DNA from: DATBFG01 sp036558645
GTDB lineage: Bacteria > Acidobacteriota > Terriglobia > Terriglobales > Acidobacteriaceae
Length of the DNA stretch: 54,009 bases
Direction of reading: 5' to 3'
Assembly (NCBI GenBank): GCA_036558645.1
Contig: DATBFG010000087.1
Location: 1-54,009 of the forward strand
Below, one piece after another: positions 17,595-25,717 of the stretch. The position numbers and the translations under genes are program-made. The notes below the pieces were generated by a model. The model saw only the letters and a list, made by a program, of their open reading frames with translations, searched no databases and had not been told where the DNA came from. Position 1 is the stretch's first letter, and each line of letters begins with the position of its first letter.

Positions 17595-18498
17595 TGTAAC
17601 ACTCGCCGGCGAACTCAACCTTGACCTGATTCTCTACGGATTGCCCGAGGAACTGCCGCCGGAAAGAGAGTTGCTCGCCGATGACATGATGCTTACCCTC
17701 GGCGGATCTTCCTCCATCGTTGCGCATAACCTCGCCGCGCTCGGCTGCCGAGTGGGATTTATCTCCAAGATTGGCAACGATCCGCTTGGCGAGATCGCGC
17801 TCGAACGGCTGCGGGAAAGCGGCGTGGATGTTGGAAATGTACTTCGCGATACAAAGTTGAAAACTGGCTTGACGGTCATCCTGGCCAGAACACATTGGCG
17901 GAACATTCTGACTTACATGGGAACCATCAGCGAACTTGGATTCGAAGATCTGGACTTCGAGTACCTGTGCGATTCGCGACACTTTCACTTGTCGTCCTAC
18001 TACTTGCAACGAAAGCTGCAGCCAGGGATCATTGACCTCTTCCGCAAGCTGAAAGCAGCCGGTGTAACGATTTCGCTCGACACGAACGACGATCCGGAAG
18101 GACGTTGGGAAGACAACATCCATCAGGTGTTGAAGTTGGTGGATGTGTTCATGCCCAATGAGCGTGAGGCGAAAGCAATCGGCGGATCAGACGACCTCGA
18201 GACCGCCGTCGAACGTCTGGCCCACATCGTACCCCTCATAGTGGTGAAAGCCGGACCACGGGGAGCACTGGCGCGGAGAGGGAAAGAGCGCTTCGAGTGC
18301 CGCGCCGTCAGCGTCGAAATCGTTGATGCAGTCGGGGCGGGAGACAGCTTCAACGCGGGCTTTCTCTCCCAATTCGTGCAAGGCGCGCCCATCGAAAGTT
18401 GTCTAACGGTCGGAAACCAGACAGGCGCGAAATCAACCACGCAACCCGGCGGAACAGAAGCGTTTCGAAAACATCGCCAAATCGGTTCAAAAGCCTGA
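17581..18498 (+). CDS. PfkB-family carbohydrate kinase
   Basis: The 305-residue protein starts at MPRFDVTLAGELNLDLIL, the usual N-terminus of PfkB kinases; upstream in-frame starts at 17551/17557 would add only a non-family leader. Signature 1 (GGSSSIVAHNLAALGCRVGFISKIGNDPLG) and signature 2 (DAVGAGDSFNAGFLSQ) are intact; the latter holds the catalytic Asp and anion hole GAGD. It phosphorylates a sugar or sugar phosphate, probably the product of the AgaS-like enzyme. It overlaps that gene by 14 nt. The C-terminal TTQPGGTEAF matches the conserved T-x-x-G-G-T region. Confidence 0.9.
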   Translation: MPRFDVTLAGELNLDLILYGLPEELPPERELLADDMMLTLGGSSSIVAHNLAALGCRVGFISKIGNDPLGEIALERLRESGVDVGNVLRDTKLKTGLTVILARTHWRNILTYMGTISELGFEDLDFEYLCDSRHFHLSSYYLQRKLQPGIIDLFRKLKAAGVTISLDTNDDPEGRWEDNIHQVLKLVDVFMPNEREAKAIGGSDDLETAVERLAHIVPLIVVKAGPRGALARRGKERFECRAVSVEIVDAVGAGDSFNAGFLSQFVQGAPIESCLTVGNQTGAKSTTQPGGTEAFRKHRQIGSKA

Positions 18499-18731
18499 TC
18501 ACCTCGGCAAATTTTGGAGATCAAACCAGACACTCTGCGCCCTTTGTGCATCAAAGCTCCGTATTGGCGGCTGTTTCCGGCTGCCACAAAACTGTTAGCA
18601 GCCTGGATACAACGAGGAACTTTCCTTTTGGGACGGGGTTTGAAGATTGCTACCCTTTTCATGATTTCCCGGGCCGCACTGTTGAATGCAAATTCGAAGG
18701 AGAGTTGCAGCTGTACTTGCTGCGAACGGTC

Positions 18732-20201
18732 ATGAAGAAACTTGTTCTTGGTTTCGGTCTTATAGTGCTTGCTTTCTGTCTAGGATGTGGGGATGACGGC
18801 AACAATAACGGCGGCGGCCCTGTACCCATCGGGAATTTCTCCAACGCCAGCCTGAGCGGCCAATACGCTTACCAATTTGTTGGCGTCGACACAGTCGATA
18901 ACTTCCGTGAGGCGGGAGTATTCGTTGCAGACGGCGCCGGAAACATCACATCGGGCGTCGATGATTTCTCCCAAGGCAGCAGCGTGTTCTCCGATCAGTC
19001 GTCCGGCTCCTACTCGATTTCCAATGACGGTACCGGAACCGCAACTCTGAATTTCAGCGGCGGTGGTTTCATCACTTTCGCTCTAACGCTGGTGAATTCC
19101 TCGAAGTTCTACTTGATCGTGACCTCGGCGTCGAATGTGCAGTCGTCTACTGTGGCTAGCGGCGCTGGAGTTGGGGAGAAGCAGGATACCTCGGCGTTCT
19201 CAGCGCCTCCAAACGGCACATTCGTGTTTCGTCAACACACGATCAGTTTGGCCCAGGGTGCCTCCTCAAACGTGGGTGTCTTCACTTCTGGTGGCGGAAT
19301 TTTGACCGGCTCGGAAGATTTGAATAACGGTGGTTCGTTCAGTACGTTGACGCTGACAGGACTTCTCAATACGCCCGACGGCTTCGGACGTGCCAGCGGT
19401 ACCATGACAGACAGCAACAATGTAACCTCGACCTTTGTGTACTACGTGGTGAATGCGAACAACATTCGCTTCTTCTCGACGGTCGCCGGGAGCCCCGGTC
19501 TCGGACGTGCCGAAATGCAAACAGCCACTGTCTATTCCAACTCTAGCCTCAATGGCAATTACGTTTTCGGCGGGAACGGAGACACGCTCGCAAATTTCGG
19601 CAGCTCACGGGCCGTAGGTGGATTTACAGCCGACGGCGCTGGGAATCTCAGCGCGGGTTCGTACGATGCTGTAGTCGATGGAACAACATCGACCAACATC
19701 GCCTTCAGCGGGAGCTATAGTATGGCTTCGGACGGGCGTGCCGTACTGAACACCACACCGGTTGCGGGTGCGACAACCCAGGTGTTCTGGATGGTCAGTC
19801 CATCGCGTGCTTTCTACCTGCTTGACGATCCCAACCGAATCGAGGATGGAACTGTCGATCTTCAGACGACTTCATCCTTCTCCAACGGCACCATGAACGG
19901 TCAGTTCGGACTTGTCATGAACGGTTATGTGCTCGGCGCAGATACTTTTGATCGTGTGGGGACGTTGCAGTGGGATGGCAACGGGACTCTGACGCTCAAC
20001 GAGGCCATCAACCTGTCTGGAACCGTCACGTCGTCAGGCTTCATCACCGGCACTTACTCGGTCGGGAGCAATGGGCGCGCTACGGGCAGTATCAGTGGCC
20101 TGTCTAACAATCTGGTCTTTTACCTGATCTCGGGTACGGACGGGTACGTTCTGCAGAACGATACATCGACTGAGATCGATGGAATCATGAGTAAGCAATA
20201 G
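18732..20201 (+). CDS. Repeat-containing lipoprotein of acidobacterial type
   Basis: The 489-residue protein begins MKKLVLGFGLIVLAFCLGC, a lipoprotein signal with the lipobox LGC and Cys19 as the lipidated residue. The open frame extends 111 codons upstream, but only the ATG at 18732 gives a signal peptide. The mature part consists of degenerate repeats of about 100-125 residues, each with the shape N-A/S-S-L-S/N-G-x-Y, an AVGGFTADGAGNLSAG-like turn and a GSYSIS/GSYSMASDGRA strand. The repeats suggest a beta-rich surface or periplasmic protein. The composition (Gly, Ser, Thr, Asn) is typical of secreted proteins in Terriglobia. Function unknown. Confidence 0.75.
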   Translation: MKKLVLGFGLIVLAFCLGCGDDGNNNGGGPVPIGNFSNASLSGQYAYQFVGVDTVDNFREAGVFVADGAGNITSGVDDFSQGSSVFSDQSSGSYSISNDGTGTATLNFSGGGFITFALTLVNSSKFYLIVTSASNVQSSTVASGAGVGEKQDTSAFSAPPNGTFVFRQHTISLAQGASSNVGVFTSGGGILTGSEDLNNGGSFSTLTLTGLLNTPDGFGRASGTMTDSNNVTSTFVYYVVNANNIRFFSTVAGSPGLGRAEMQTATVYSNSSLNGNYVFGGNGDTLANFGSSRAVGGFTADGAGNLSAGSYDAVVDGTTSTNIAFSGSYSMASDGRAVLNTTPVAGATTQVFWMVSPSRAFYLLDDPNRIEDGTVDLQTTSSFSNGTMNGQFGLVMNGYVLGADTFDRVGTLQWDGNGTLTLNEAINLSGTVTSSGFITGTYSVGSNGRATGSISGLSNNLVFYLISGTDGYVLQNDTSTEIDGIMSKQ

Positions 20202-20238
20202 TACGAATTTGGAGAAGAGGCCGCCGCTCCTTGCCAAG

Positions 20239-21123
20239 CTAGCGTAGAAAGTCGAACAGGTTGGATTGCGATACCTTGGCCACCGCTGCCAGCGCCGCGT
20301 TGCGGGCGTTCTCGGCATTGACCAATTGGCTGGCGGCCTGTGTCAGATCCGCTCCTGCGACTACATTTTCCTGCTGGCTCAATTGTAACTTCAGATTGCT
20401 TAAGTTGATTTGCTGGCTTTCTATCTGATTTAGAGCATTGCCATAGAAAACACGTTGAGCGGTCACATGGTCGAACGAAGCCCTTAGGGAAGTTACCGCC
20501 GCATCGATTCCCGTATCGGTGGTCAAAGAGGTGATCAGATCGTTGATTGCCTGGAACATGCCTGGACCAGTGGCCGAGAATAGCTGCGCACCGGGAAGAT
20601 TCATCTGCAGTTGGAAACCGTCTCCAATGGTGACGTGGTTTACTCCGCTGTTGCCGTCGTAGCGGACTCCGGACGCCTGGGTGTTATCCAGGGCATAAGG
20701 ACGGTTCTGGGATGTTCCGGAGAAGATGAATCTGCCTTCAAACGAGGTGTTGGCCAGGCTAATCAGGGAATCGCGGATTCCGCTGGCTTCCTGCGCCAGT
20801 GCCATTCGATCTGCGTCGGATTCCGTTCCCGTTGCACCCTGCACTCCTAGCGTGATCGCGCGCTGCAGAGCGGTGACCACAGAACCAAGGGTTGAGTCTG
20901 CCGTCTGCAACTGTCCGGTAATATCGCCGATGCTGCGCAAGTATGAGTCCGTCTTGGAAGTTTTGTCCTGGATTTGGGTAAGCACCGCCGCGCCTGCCGC
21001 ATCGTCGGAAGGCTTGTTGATGCGACGCCCGGATGCCATCTGTTGCAGCGCCGTTTCTTCCAGTTGCTGCGTCTGCGCCAGAGATTCCAGGATCTGCGTC
21101 ATGTAATGCGGATTCACTCGCAT
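20239..21123 (-). CDS. flgL: FlgL, hook-filament junction protein (HAP3)
   Basis: The 294-residue protein starts with the flagellin-like N-terminal helix (MRVNPHYMTQILESLAQTQQLEETALQQMASGRRINKPSDDAAGAAVL) and ends with a C-terminal coiled-coil (TAQRVFYGNALNQIE through VNAENARNAALAAVAKVSQSNLFDFL). Both are needed for axial packing between FlgK and the first flagellins. The signature SGRRINKPSDD is the flagellin/FlgL N-terminal motif. It is the last gene of the flgM-led transcript, 5 bp after flgK, and should be a late (sigma-28) product exported through the flagellar machine. Confidence 0.93.
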   Translation of the reverse strand: MRVNPHYMTQILESLAQTQQLEETALQQMASGRRINKPSDDAAGAAVLTQIQDKTSKTDSYLRSIGDITGQLQTADSTLGSVVTALQRAITLGVQGATGTESDADRMALAQEASGIRDSLISLANTSFEGRFIFSGTSQNRPYALDNTQASGVRYDGNSGVNHVTIGDGFQLQMNLPGAQLFSATGPGMFQAINDLITSLTTDTGIDAAVTSLRASFDHVTAQRVFYGNALNQIESQQINLSNLKLQLSQQENVVAGADLTQAASQLVNAENARNAALAAVAKVSQSNLFDFLR

Positions 21124-21128
21124 ACGCC

Positions 21129-22499
21129 TCAGTACCTCCCCAAGTTGATCGTCGTATCGAGAATGTCATTGATGGTCGCGACCATCCGCGCCGATGCCTC
21201 GTATGCCCTCTGAAACTGAATCAGGTTGGCGGCCTCTTCATCCAGAGATACACCCGAAACACTGTCGCGTTGGGCCTGAAGTTGCGTCATGATCAACGAG
21301 GAAGCGTTCTGTTCCGCGGTGCCGTTGGCCACATCGCTTCCGACTCCAAAAACCAGGCTGGAGTAAAAGTCCGTAGGAGTTCTCCCCGCGACGACGGCTT
21401 GGTCATGCACTGCCGAGAGCAGACCGATGTTGCCGTTGCTGGCGGCGCTCCCATCCGAGCTTGCCGCGATCAATGCTGGGTCGGTGATCTGGACTGCGAG
21501 GTTGGCAGCGGCGCCCGTTCCCGAGGCTTGCGGTGCGACAAACAAATCACCTCCAGGATTTCCCGAGAGGTCGAAACCCGCATGGTGTGCGCTATTCACA
21601 GCGTTGGCCAACCCGGCCGCCAGCGTGTCGAGACTTGTCATCAACTCGGGGATCTTCTGATCGCGAACCGCCAGAAGTCCTGCCAGCTTGCCCGAGCGTA
21701 TCGTGGCCGTGATGTCTGTACCTTGGGCAAAAATGTCTTGCACTCCCGCCACTGTGACCTGCGTGCTTAGGGCGAAACTTTCTGTCCCTGCGACCAGCGC
21801 GGTGCCGTTGCCCGTGATCAGGCTGATCCCGTTGTCGCTCCGAATGCTCGTTACATCGATGAGGTCGGAAAGCTTCTCGATCAGCAGGTCACGCTGGTCG
21901 ACGAACGCGCTTGCATCTTCGCCGAGCTTCTGAAGCCCATCGACTTGACCGTTCAGTTGTGCGATCTGGGCCGTCAGCTCATTTACCTGGTCGACGGCTT
22001 GTCCCACGCTCAGGTCAAGATTTTGACGTTGCGTGCTGAGATTCTTCGTCAACAGATGAAAGCTGTTGGCGACATTTCCAGCCGCCGTCAGCACTCCTTG
22101 CCGCAGTGCGAGATTTTGGGGATCAATCGCCAAGCGGTCCAGGCTGGCGAAGAAGGTCGAAATCTGTGCTCCCAGGTCGCCGTCCGAATTCGTGAACATC
22201 ACCTGCGCCTGATTCATCCCGGTAACCAGCGCGTCCATCTCGCCTTGACGCTGCGTCTCTTGCTGGATGCGAACCTGAAGAATGGGATCGCGCACGCTCT
22301 CGAGTTTCTGTAGCTGTACTCCTGAGCCTAAAACGATGCGCCCCAGAGTGATGGGATCTCCCTCCACAAGCACGGCTCTCTGCCGGGAGTAGCCGGGAGT
22401 GTTTGCGTTCGCCACGTTGTTGGCGGTCGCATTCATCACCTTCTGGTCGATTTCCATCGCTCCCACCGACAGCCACAGAGTTCCAAAAAGGCTCGACAT
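21129..22499 (-). CDS. flgK: FlgK, hook-associated protein 1
   Basis: The 456-residue protein has the rod/hook N-terminal motif (MEIDQKVMNATANNVANANTPGYSRQRAVL) and the C-terminal counterpart (EEAANLIQFQRAYEASARMVATINDILDTTINLG), the pair of helices that builds the D0 shell. The central part has the HAP1 helical segment (AVDQVNELTAQIAQLNGQVD). FlgK joins the hook to the filament. Its length is on the short side for the family. It follows flgN, its expected export chaperone, with 4 bp between them. Confidence 0.95.
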   Translation of the reverse strand: MSSLFGTLWLSVGAMEIDQKVMNATANNVANANTPGYSRQRAVLVEGDPITLGRIVLGSGVQLQKLESVRDPILQVRIQQETQRQGEMDALVTGMNQAQVMFTNSDGDLGAQISTFFASLDRLAIDPQNLALRQGVLTAAGNVANSFHLLTKNLSTQRQNLDLSVGQAVDQVNELTAQIAQLNGQVDGLQKLGEDASAFVDQRDLLIEKLSDLIDVTSIRSDNGISLITGNGTALVAGTESFALSTQVTVAGVQDIFAQGTDITATIRSGKLAGLLAVRDQKIPELMTSLDTLAAGLANAVNSAHHAGFDLSGNPGGDLFVAPQASGTGAAANLAVQITDPALIAASSDGSAASNGNIGLLSAVHDQAVVAGRTPTDFYSSLVFGVGSDVANGTAEQNASSLIMTQLQAQRDSVSGVSLDEEAANLIQFQRAYEASARMVATINDILDTTINLGRY

Positions 22500-22503
22500 G
22501 GGT

Positions 22504-22944
22504 TCACTTCCTCGGCGTTAATGCCAGCGATTCAACGAGAGAAGAACTATATGTGAGATCGTGGCTGGCCAGGATCCGACAAATGAGGGATAGGTACCGC
22601 TGTCCTCGCCGCAACAGCACACTGTGCACACGACTCAGATCCGCAACCTCGCTCTCCAAACGCACGAGCTCCTGCGCGACGGCTGCTCGCTCGTCGAGCA
22701 GTGCGAGCATTGACGGATGTGACTCCTCGGCCGCATTTGGACCCACATCCGGACGGAAATTCTCGCATCCTAGCGCCTGCAGGTCCGCGCACAGCTGCTC
22801 CTGTCGCGATGTTTCTATTTCAAGTTGCTGAAGTTTCGACCCGAGGACAGCTGCTTGCGCCAGTTGGAGGGAAGCAGCTAACTGGCGCATCAGAGAAACC
22901 CTGCGCTCCAGCCGCTCAATGGATTTCGCCGGGTTAATCCTCAA
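22504..22944 (-). CDS. flgN: FlgN-like export chaperone for FlgK/FlgL
   Basis: A roughly 146-residue helical protein (LERRVSLMRQLAASLQLAQ, then KLQQLEIETSRQEQLCADLQAL, ALLDERAAVAQELVRLESEVADL, HSVLLRRGQRYLSLICRIL), matching the FlgN pattern of two long helices and a C-terminal amphipathic helix. The frame is open for another 65 codons upstream, but that part overlaps a small gene in another frame. The likely start is the TTG at 22944, overlapping that gene's TGA, or the ATG at 22890. FlgN chaperones FlgK and FlgL, which are encoded directly downstream. Confidence 0.75.
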   Translation of the reverse strand: MRINPAKSIERLERRVSLMRQLAASLQLAQAAVLGSKLQQLEIETSRQEQLCADLQALGCENFRPDVGPNAAEESHPSMLALLDERAAVAQELVRLESEVADLSRVHSVLLRRGQRYLSLICRILASHDLTYSSSLVESLALTPRK

Positions 22945-23123
22945 GCCCGGCTGTCCACTTGATGCGCACAGTTTTCCGGCGACTCGGCTGGCTCCGGTTT
23001 CTTTGCCGGAGGTGAGGGTGGGCGGCGTCGCGATTTCGGACCCGGATCGCGGCGTGGCTGTTGCCCATTCGTTTCCGGCACCTTGGTCATCGGCTCCAGA
23101 CGATCGGCAGAAATCTCGTTCAT
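22941..23123 (-). CDS. 60-residue Pro/Arg-rich protein between flgM and flgN
   Basis: Starts MNEISADRLEPMTKVPETNG, continues with QPRRDPGPKSRRRPPSPPAKKPEP and is disordered throughout. A good ribosome site GGGAAG sits 6 nt before the ATG, in the 20-bp gap after flgM, and the stop codon overlaps the first possible flgN start. It lies out of frame with the long flgN-frame extension, whose own first ATG begins inside this ribosome site. I recall similar short proteins in acidobacterial flagellar clusters but cannot name a family. Expected to be made with FlgM and FlgN as a late or checkpoint gene. Confidence 0.65.
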   Translation of the reverse strand: MNEISADRLEPMTKVPETNGQQPRRDPGPKSRRRPPSPPAKKPEPAESPENCAHQVDSRA

Positions 23124-23142
23124 AAACTGCTTCCCGCATGGC

Positions 23143-23448
23143 TCAGCGGATCACGCTGGCTCGCGCCAGCATCTCCGAGACCATCGCCTCGGCCGCTTTT
23201 TCGGCCGGGACTTCGTAACTGCCAGAGCTCACCGCCGCTGCCAGGGCGTTCACCTTGTTTTGGCGAACTTCTGTCGATTGCATCGCCTTGGCTGTCAGGC
23301 TCGCGACTTGCGCGGCCCCGGCGGAAATATCTGCGTGGTCTCCGCTCTGAGTGCCGCGTCCCACACTTCGCCGTGTCTTAACCTCCCCACGTTCGACCTT
23401 TCCGGCCTCGCCTGTCTGGGGAGTTCTGCCATGTAAGTCAATTCTCAT
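23143..23448 (-). CDS. flgM: FlgM, anti-sigma-28 factor
   Basis: A 101-residue, mostly disordered protein with the FlgM C-terminal helix pattern (VNALAAAVSSGSYEVPAEKAAEAMVSEMLARA), where R/K-V-x-x-L-x-x-A-V-x-x-G-x-Y-x-V is the sigma-28-binding signature. The ATG at 23448 follows the ribosome site GAGGTG; a GTG 9 nt earlier is part of that site. FlgM holds FliA inactive until the hook is complete and it is exported. A sigma-28 promoter lies 38 bp upstream of the start codon. Confidence 0.88.
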   Translation of the reverse strand: MRIDLHGRTPQTGEAGKVERGEVKTRRSVGRGTQSGDHADISAGAAQVASLTAKAMQSTEVRQNKVNALAAAVSSGSYEVPAEKAAEAMVSEMLARASVIR

Positions 23449-23485
23449 AGAAATCACCTCGTCTCGAACTACCCCTGCAATTCAG

Positions 23486-23512
23486 CTATCGGCGAACGGT
23501 TAAAAAACTTTA
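23486..23512 (-). promoter_or_regulatory. Sigma-28 (FliA) promoter in front of flgM
   Basis: Read on the minus strand the site is TAAA (23512-23509), exactly 15 nt, then GCCGATAG (23493-23486). The accepted sigma-28 consensus is TAAA-N15-GCCGATAA, so only the last base differs. It lies between flgJ and flgM, correctly oriented, and should start a transcript for flgM, the 60-aa gene, flgN, flgK and flgL. Confidence 0.85.
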
Positions 23513-23559
23513 ATGTTTTCATTTCCGCCGCTCCGCCGATGTTTGGTTCCGCTATACCT

Positions 23560-23901
23560 TTATCTATCGTCATGAAAAGGTGAAACTTTAGGACGTATCG
23601 GGCCTGTTCCTAAATCTCTGTGGTCCTGCGTTTTCAATAAGTTATCTTTGATCAGCCGGGCGATCCCCAGCCCCCCAGATTCGACCAGCCCCGAAACCAA
23701 GGCTTGCGTTCCGAGGTAACGGTAGTTTTCCTCCCCCGCCCCCTCGCCGTCGGAAGGAAGCGAGAAATCCAAGTCGCGCAGCAGTGTGCCGACCAGAATG
23801 GTCTCGAAGTCCCGGGCTGCCTTCTCGATGCGATACTTTTCTCGGGCGTCCGCAGCACTCGGATCTCCGCGAGGAACGTGCAGGATTGCTCCTCTATCCA
23901 T
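23560..23901 (-). CDS. flgJ: FlgJ-type rod-binding protein, muramidase domain absent
   Basis: A 113-residue protein with the rod-binding motif (EKAARDFETILVGTLLRDL, then YRYLGTQALVSGLVESGGLGIARLI). It corresponds only to the N-terminal half of enterobacterial FlgJ (about 313 residues), so the peptidoglycan-cutting glucosaminidase domain is missing. Single-domain FlgJ is known in several phyla, which use a separate hydrolase. Its ATG shares one base with the flgI stop (TGATG), indicating translational coupling. The C-terminal tail (DHRDLGTGPIRPKVSPFHDDR) is polar. Confidence 0.85.
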   Translation of the reverse strand: MDRGAILHVPRGDPSAADAREKYRIEKAARDFETILVGTLLRDLDFSLPSDGEGAGEENYRYLGTQALVSGLVESGGLGIARLIKDNLLKTQDHRDLGTGPIRPKVSPFHDDR

Positions 23902-25010
23902 CAGATGACCTCCAGTTCGGCCTCCAGTGCCCCGGCAGCCTTGATGGCCTGTAGGATCGCGATCACATCGCGCGCCGTGGCGCCGATCGTCTGCAGTCCA
24001 TTTACCAGTTGCTCGACGCTTGCTCCTTCGCTGAGCTCGACGCGACGAGCCGGGCCCTCGGCAACCTGGACGTTGGGCTGAGCGACCACTGCCGTCTCTC
24101 CCCGCGACAGCGGTGCGGGCTGCGAAGCGGTGAATTCCGTGGCAATCTCAATCGAGAAGTTGCCGTGCAAGATTGAGACTGCTCCCAGCTTTACGTTTCT
24201 TCCCATCACGATTGTGCCGGTACGCTCGTTCACCACGACTCGGGCCCGGCGGCGAACTTCGACCGCAAGATTTTCCACTCGCGCCAGCAACGCGGGCAGG
24301 CCGACAGCCCCCGAAGCGCTGGCTTCCACATCGATCTGCCGGCTATCGACAGCGTGCGCGATGGGCTTACCGAATTCCTTGTTGATGACGCCAGCCACCT
24401 CTTCTGCCGTGCTGAAGCTGGCATCGGTCAGCAGTAGAGAGAGTGTCCCCTCATTGCGCGGGTCGAGCGCAACCACTTTTTCAACCAGCCCTCCTCCCGG
24501 GATTCGTCCTACGGTCGGATGATTGACCTGTTTGGAGTTGCCCGTACCTCCCGCACTGTAGCCTCCCACGACCACTGGTCCCTGCGCAGCGCCGTAGACT
24601 TTGCCGTCGGCTCCGTAAAGCGGCGTCAGAAGTAGAAGTCCCCCCTCGAGACTCTTCGCGTCGCCGATTGAAGAAACCGTTACATCCAGCTGCGTTCCGG
24701 GACGCGAAAACGGCTTTAGGTTTGCCGTGACGAACACCGCGGCTACGTTGTTCACTCGTGCTGTCCCTGCGGGAATCTGCACTCCCATACGCTGCATGAC
24801 GCTGGCGAGTGTCTGAATGGTGAACATGGTCTGCCGCCGGTCACCAGTGCCGTTCAATCCCACCACCAGTCCATAACCCAGGATCGGATTCTCCCGCACG
24901 CCTTCCACGCTGGCGATGTCGCGAATGAGAGCCTTATGCACCGCATCTTCGGACGCGGCATGCGGGGCCAGAAGCAATACGGCAAGCGTGGCGGCGACGA
25001 TCTTCATCAT
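23901..25010 (-). CDS. flgI: FlgI, flagellar P-ring protein
   Basis: The 369-residue protein has a signal peptide (MMKIVAATLAVLLLAPHAAS) and the conserved start IRDIASVEGVRENPILGYGLVVGLNGTGDRR. Other landmarks are NNVAAVFVTANLKPFSRPGTQLDVTVSS, GGTVIMGRNVKL-type RTGTIVMGRNVKLG, and the C-terminal VEQLVNGLQTIGATARDVIAILQAIKAAGAL. It forms the ring in the peptidoglycan layer around the rod. It ends in a one-base overlap with flgJ and starts 8 bp after flgH. Confidence 0.96.
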   Translation of the reverse strand: MMKIVAATLAVLLLAPHAASEDAVHKALIRDIASVEGVRENPILGYGLVVGLNGTGDRRQTMFTIQTLASVMQRMGVQIPAGTARVNNVAAVFVTANLKPFSRPGTQLDVTVSSIGDAKSLEGGLLLLTPLYGADGKVYGAAQGPVVVGGYSAGGTGNSKQVNHPTVGRIPGGGLVEKVVALDPRNEGTLSLLLTDASFSTAEEVAGVINKEFGKPIAHAVDSRQIDVEASASGAVGLPALLARVENLAVEVRRRARVVVNERTGTIVMGRNVKLGAVSILHGNFSIEIATEFTASQPAPLSRGETAVVAQPNVQVAEGPARRVELSEGASVEQLVNGLQTIGATARDVIAILQAIKAAGALEAELEVI

Positions 25011-25018
25011 GATGTTTC

Positions 25019-25717
25019 CTAGAAATTCACCAAACGCAGCAACAACCGCACAATCAGATTGGGCTGGCGCGTGCCGTCGCTGATGACGCCTTTGCCCTTC
25101 ACTTCCAGTTCAAGGTTGCCGATTTGATTTGAGAGAATCGAGTTGTCGAATCCGATGTCTCCCGGACGCACCAGCCCGCGCAGCAATACCATCTGCTTCT
25201 CGTTGTTCATGGTGACCTGCCGCTCGGCTTCGACGACCAGCGTACCGTTCGGGAGCACGGCCATGACCCGTCCCGACAGATGCGTGCGCAAGCTGGATTT
25301 CGAAGATGCCTGCGCCTTGCCGGAAAGATTCGCAGACGAGTGCGGCGCGAACAGTTCCTGGAATGATGCGGTATTGACCTGTCCCGCCAGGCCATCGATA
25401 CCGGAACTGGCCTTGAATGCGCGATCGCTGCTGACATTTCCGCTGTTGTCTGCCTGCAAGTCTTGAACTACCAGAATGGAAATGATGTCTCCCACCTGTG
25501 CTGCTTTGTAGTCGCTCGCGAGATTCGCCAGGCGGCCTTCATCCGTCCACAGGCTCCCAGTTCTTCGTGGCGAAATTACCAACGTTTGCTGCTGCATCCG
25601 GTCGATATAGCTGGCGAGACTTTCTCGCTGAATTTTCTTGCCGGCCCATACAGCCTCCGGAATCATCGCAATCAGCAATGCCACTATCGACGCTTGTTTC
25701 ACCGTTACAGCCTTCAT
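25019..25717 (-). CDS. flgH: FlgH, flagellar L-ring protein
   Basis: The 232-residue protein shows GSLWTDEGRLANLASDYKAAQVGDIISILVVQ, the hallmark FlgH region, and the C-terminal NLELEVKGKGVISDGTRQPNLIVR barrel strands. FlgH builds the outer-membrane ring. The N-terminus (QASIVALLIAMIPEAVWAGKK) is a Sec signal ending in AWA-G with no lipobox Cys, whereas enterobacterial FlgH is a lipoprotein, so anchoring here would not be by lipid. Its ATG overlaps the stop of flgA by 4 nt. Confidence 0.93.
   Translation of the reverse strand: MKAVTVKQASIVALLIAMIPEAVWAGKKIQRESLASYIDRMQQQTLVISPRRTGSLWTDEGRLANLASDYKAAQVGDIISILVVQDLQADNSGNVSSDRAFKASSGIDGLAGQVNTASFQELFAPHSSANLSGKAQASSKSSLRTHLSGRVMAVLPNGTLVVEAERQVTMNNEKQMVLLRGLVRPGDIGFDNSILSNQIGNLELEVKGKGVISDGTRQPNLIVRLLLRLVNF

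Noticed and set aside
22945..23139. N-terminal extension of FlgN in the long open frame
   Set aside because: Its first ATG lies in the ribosome site of the 60-aa gene, the peptide is not FlgN-like, and the overlapping frame has a better start signal.
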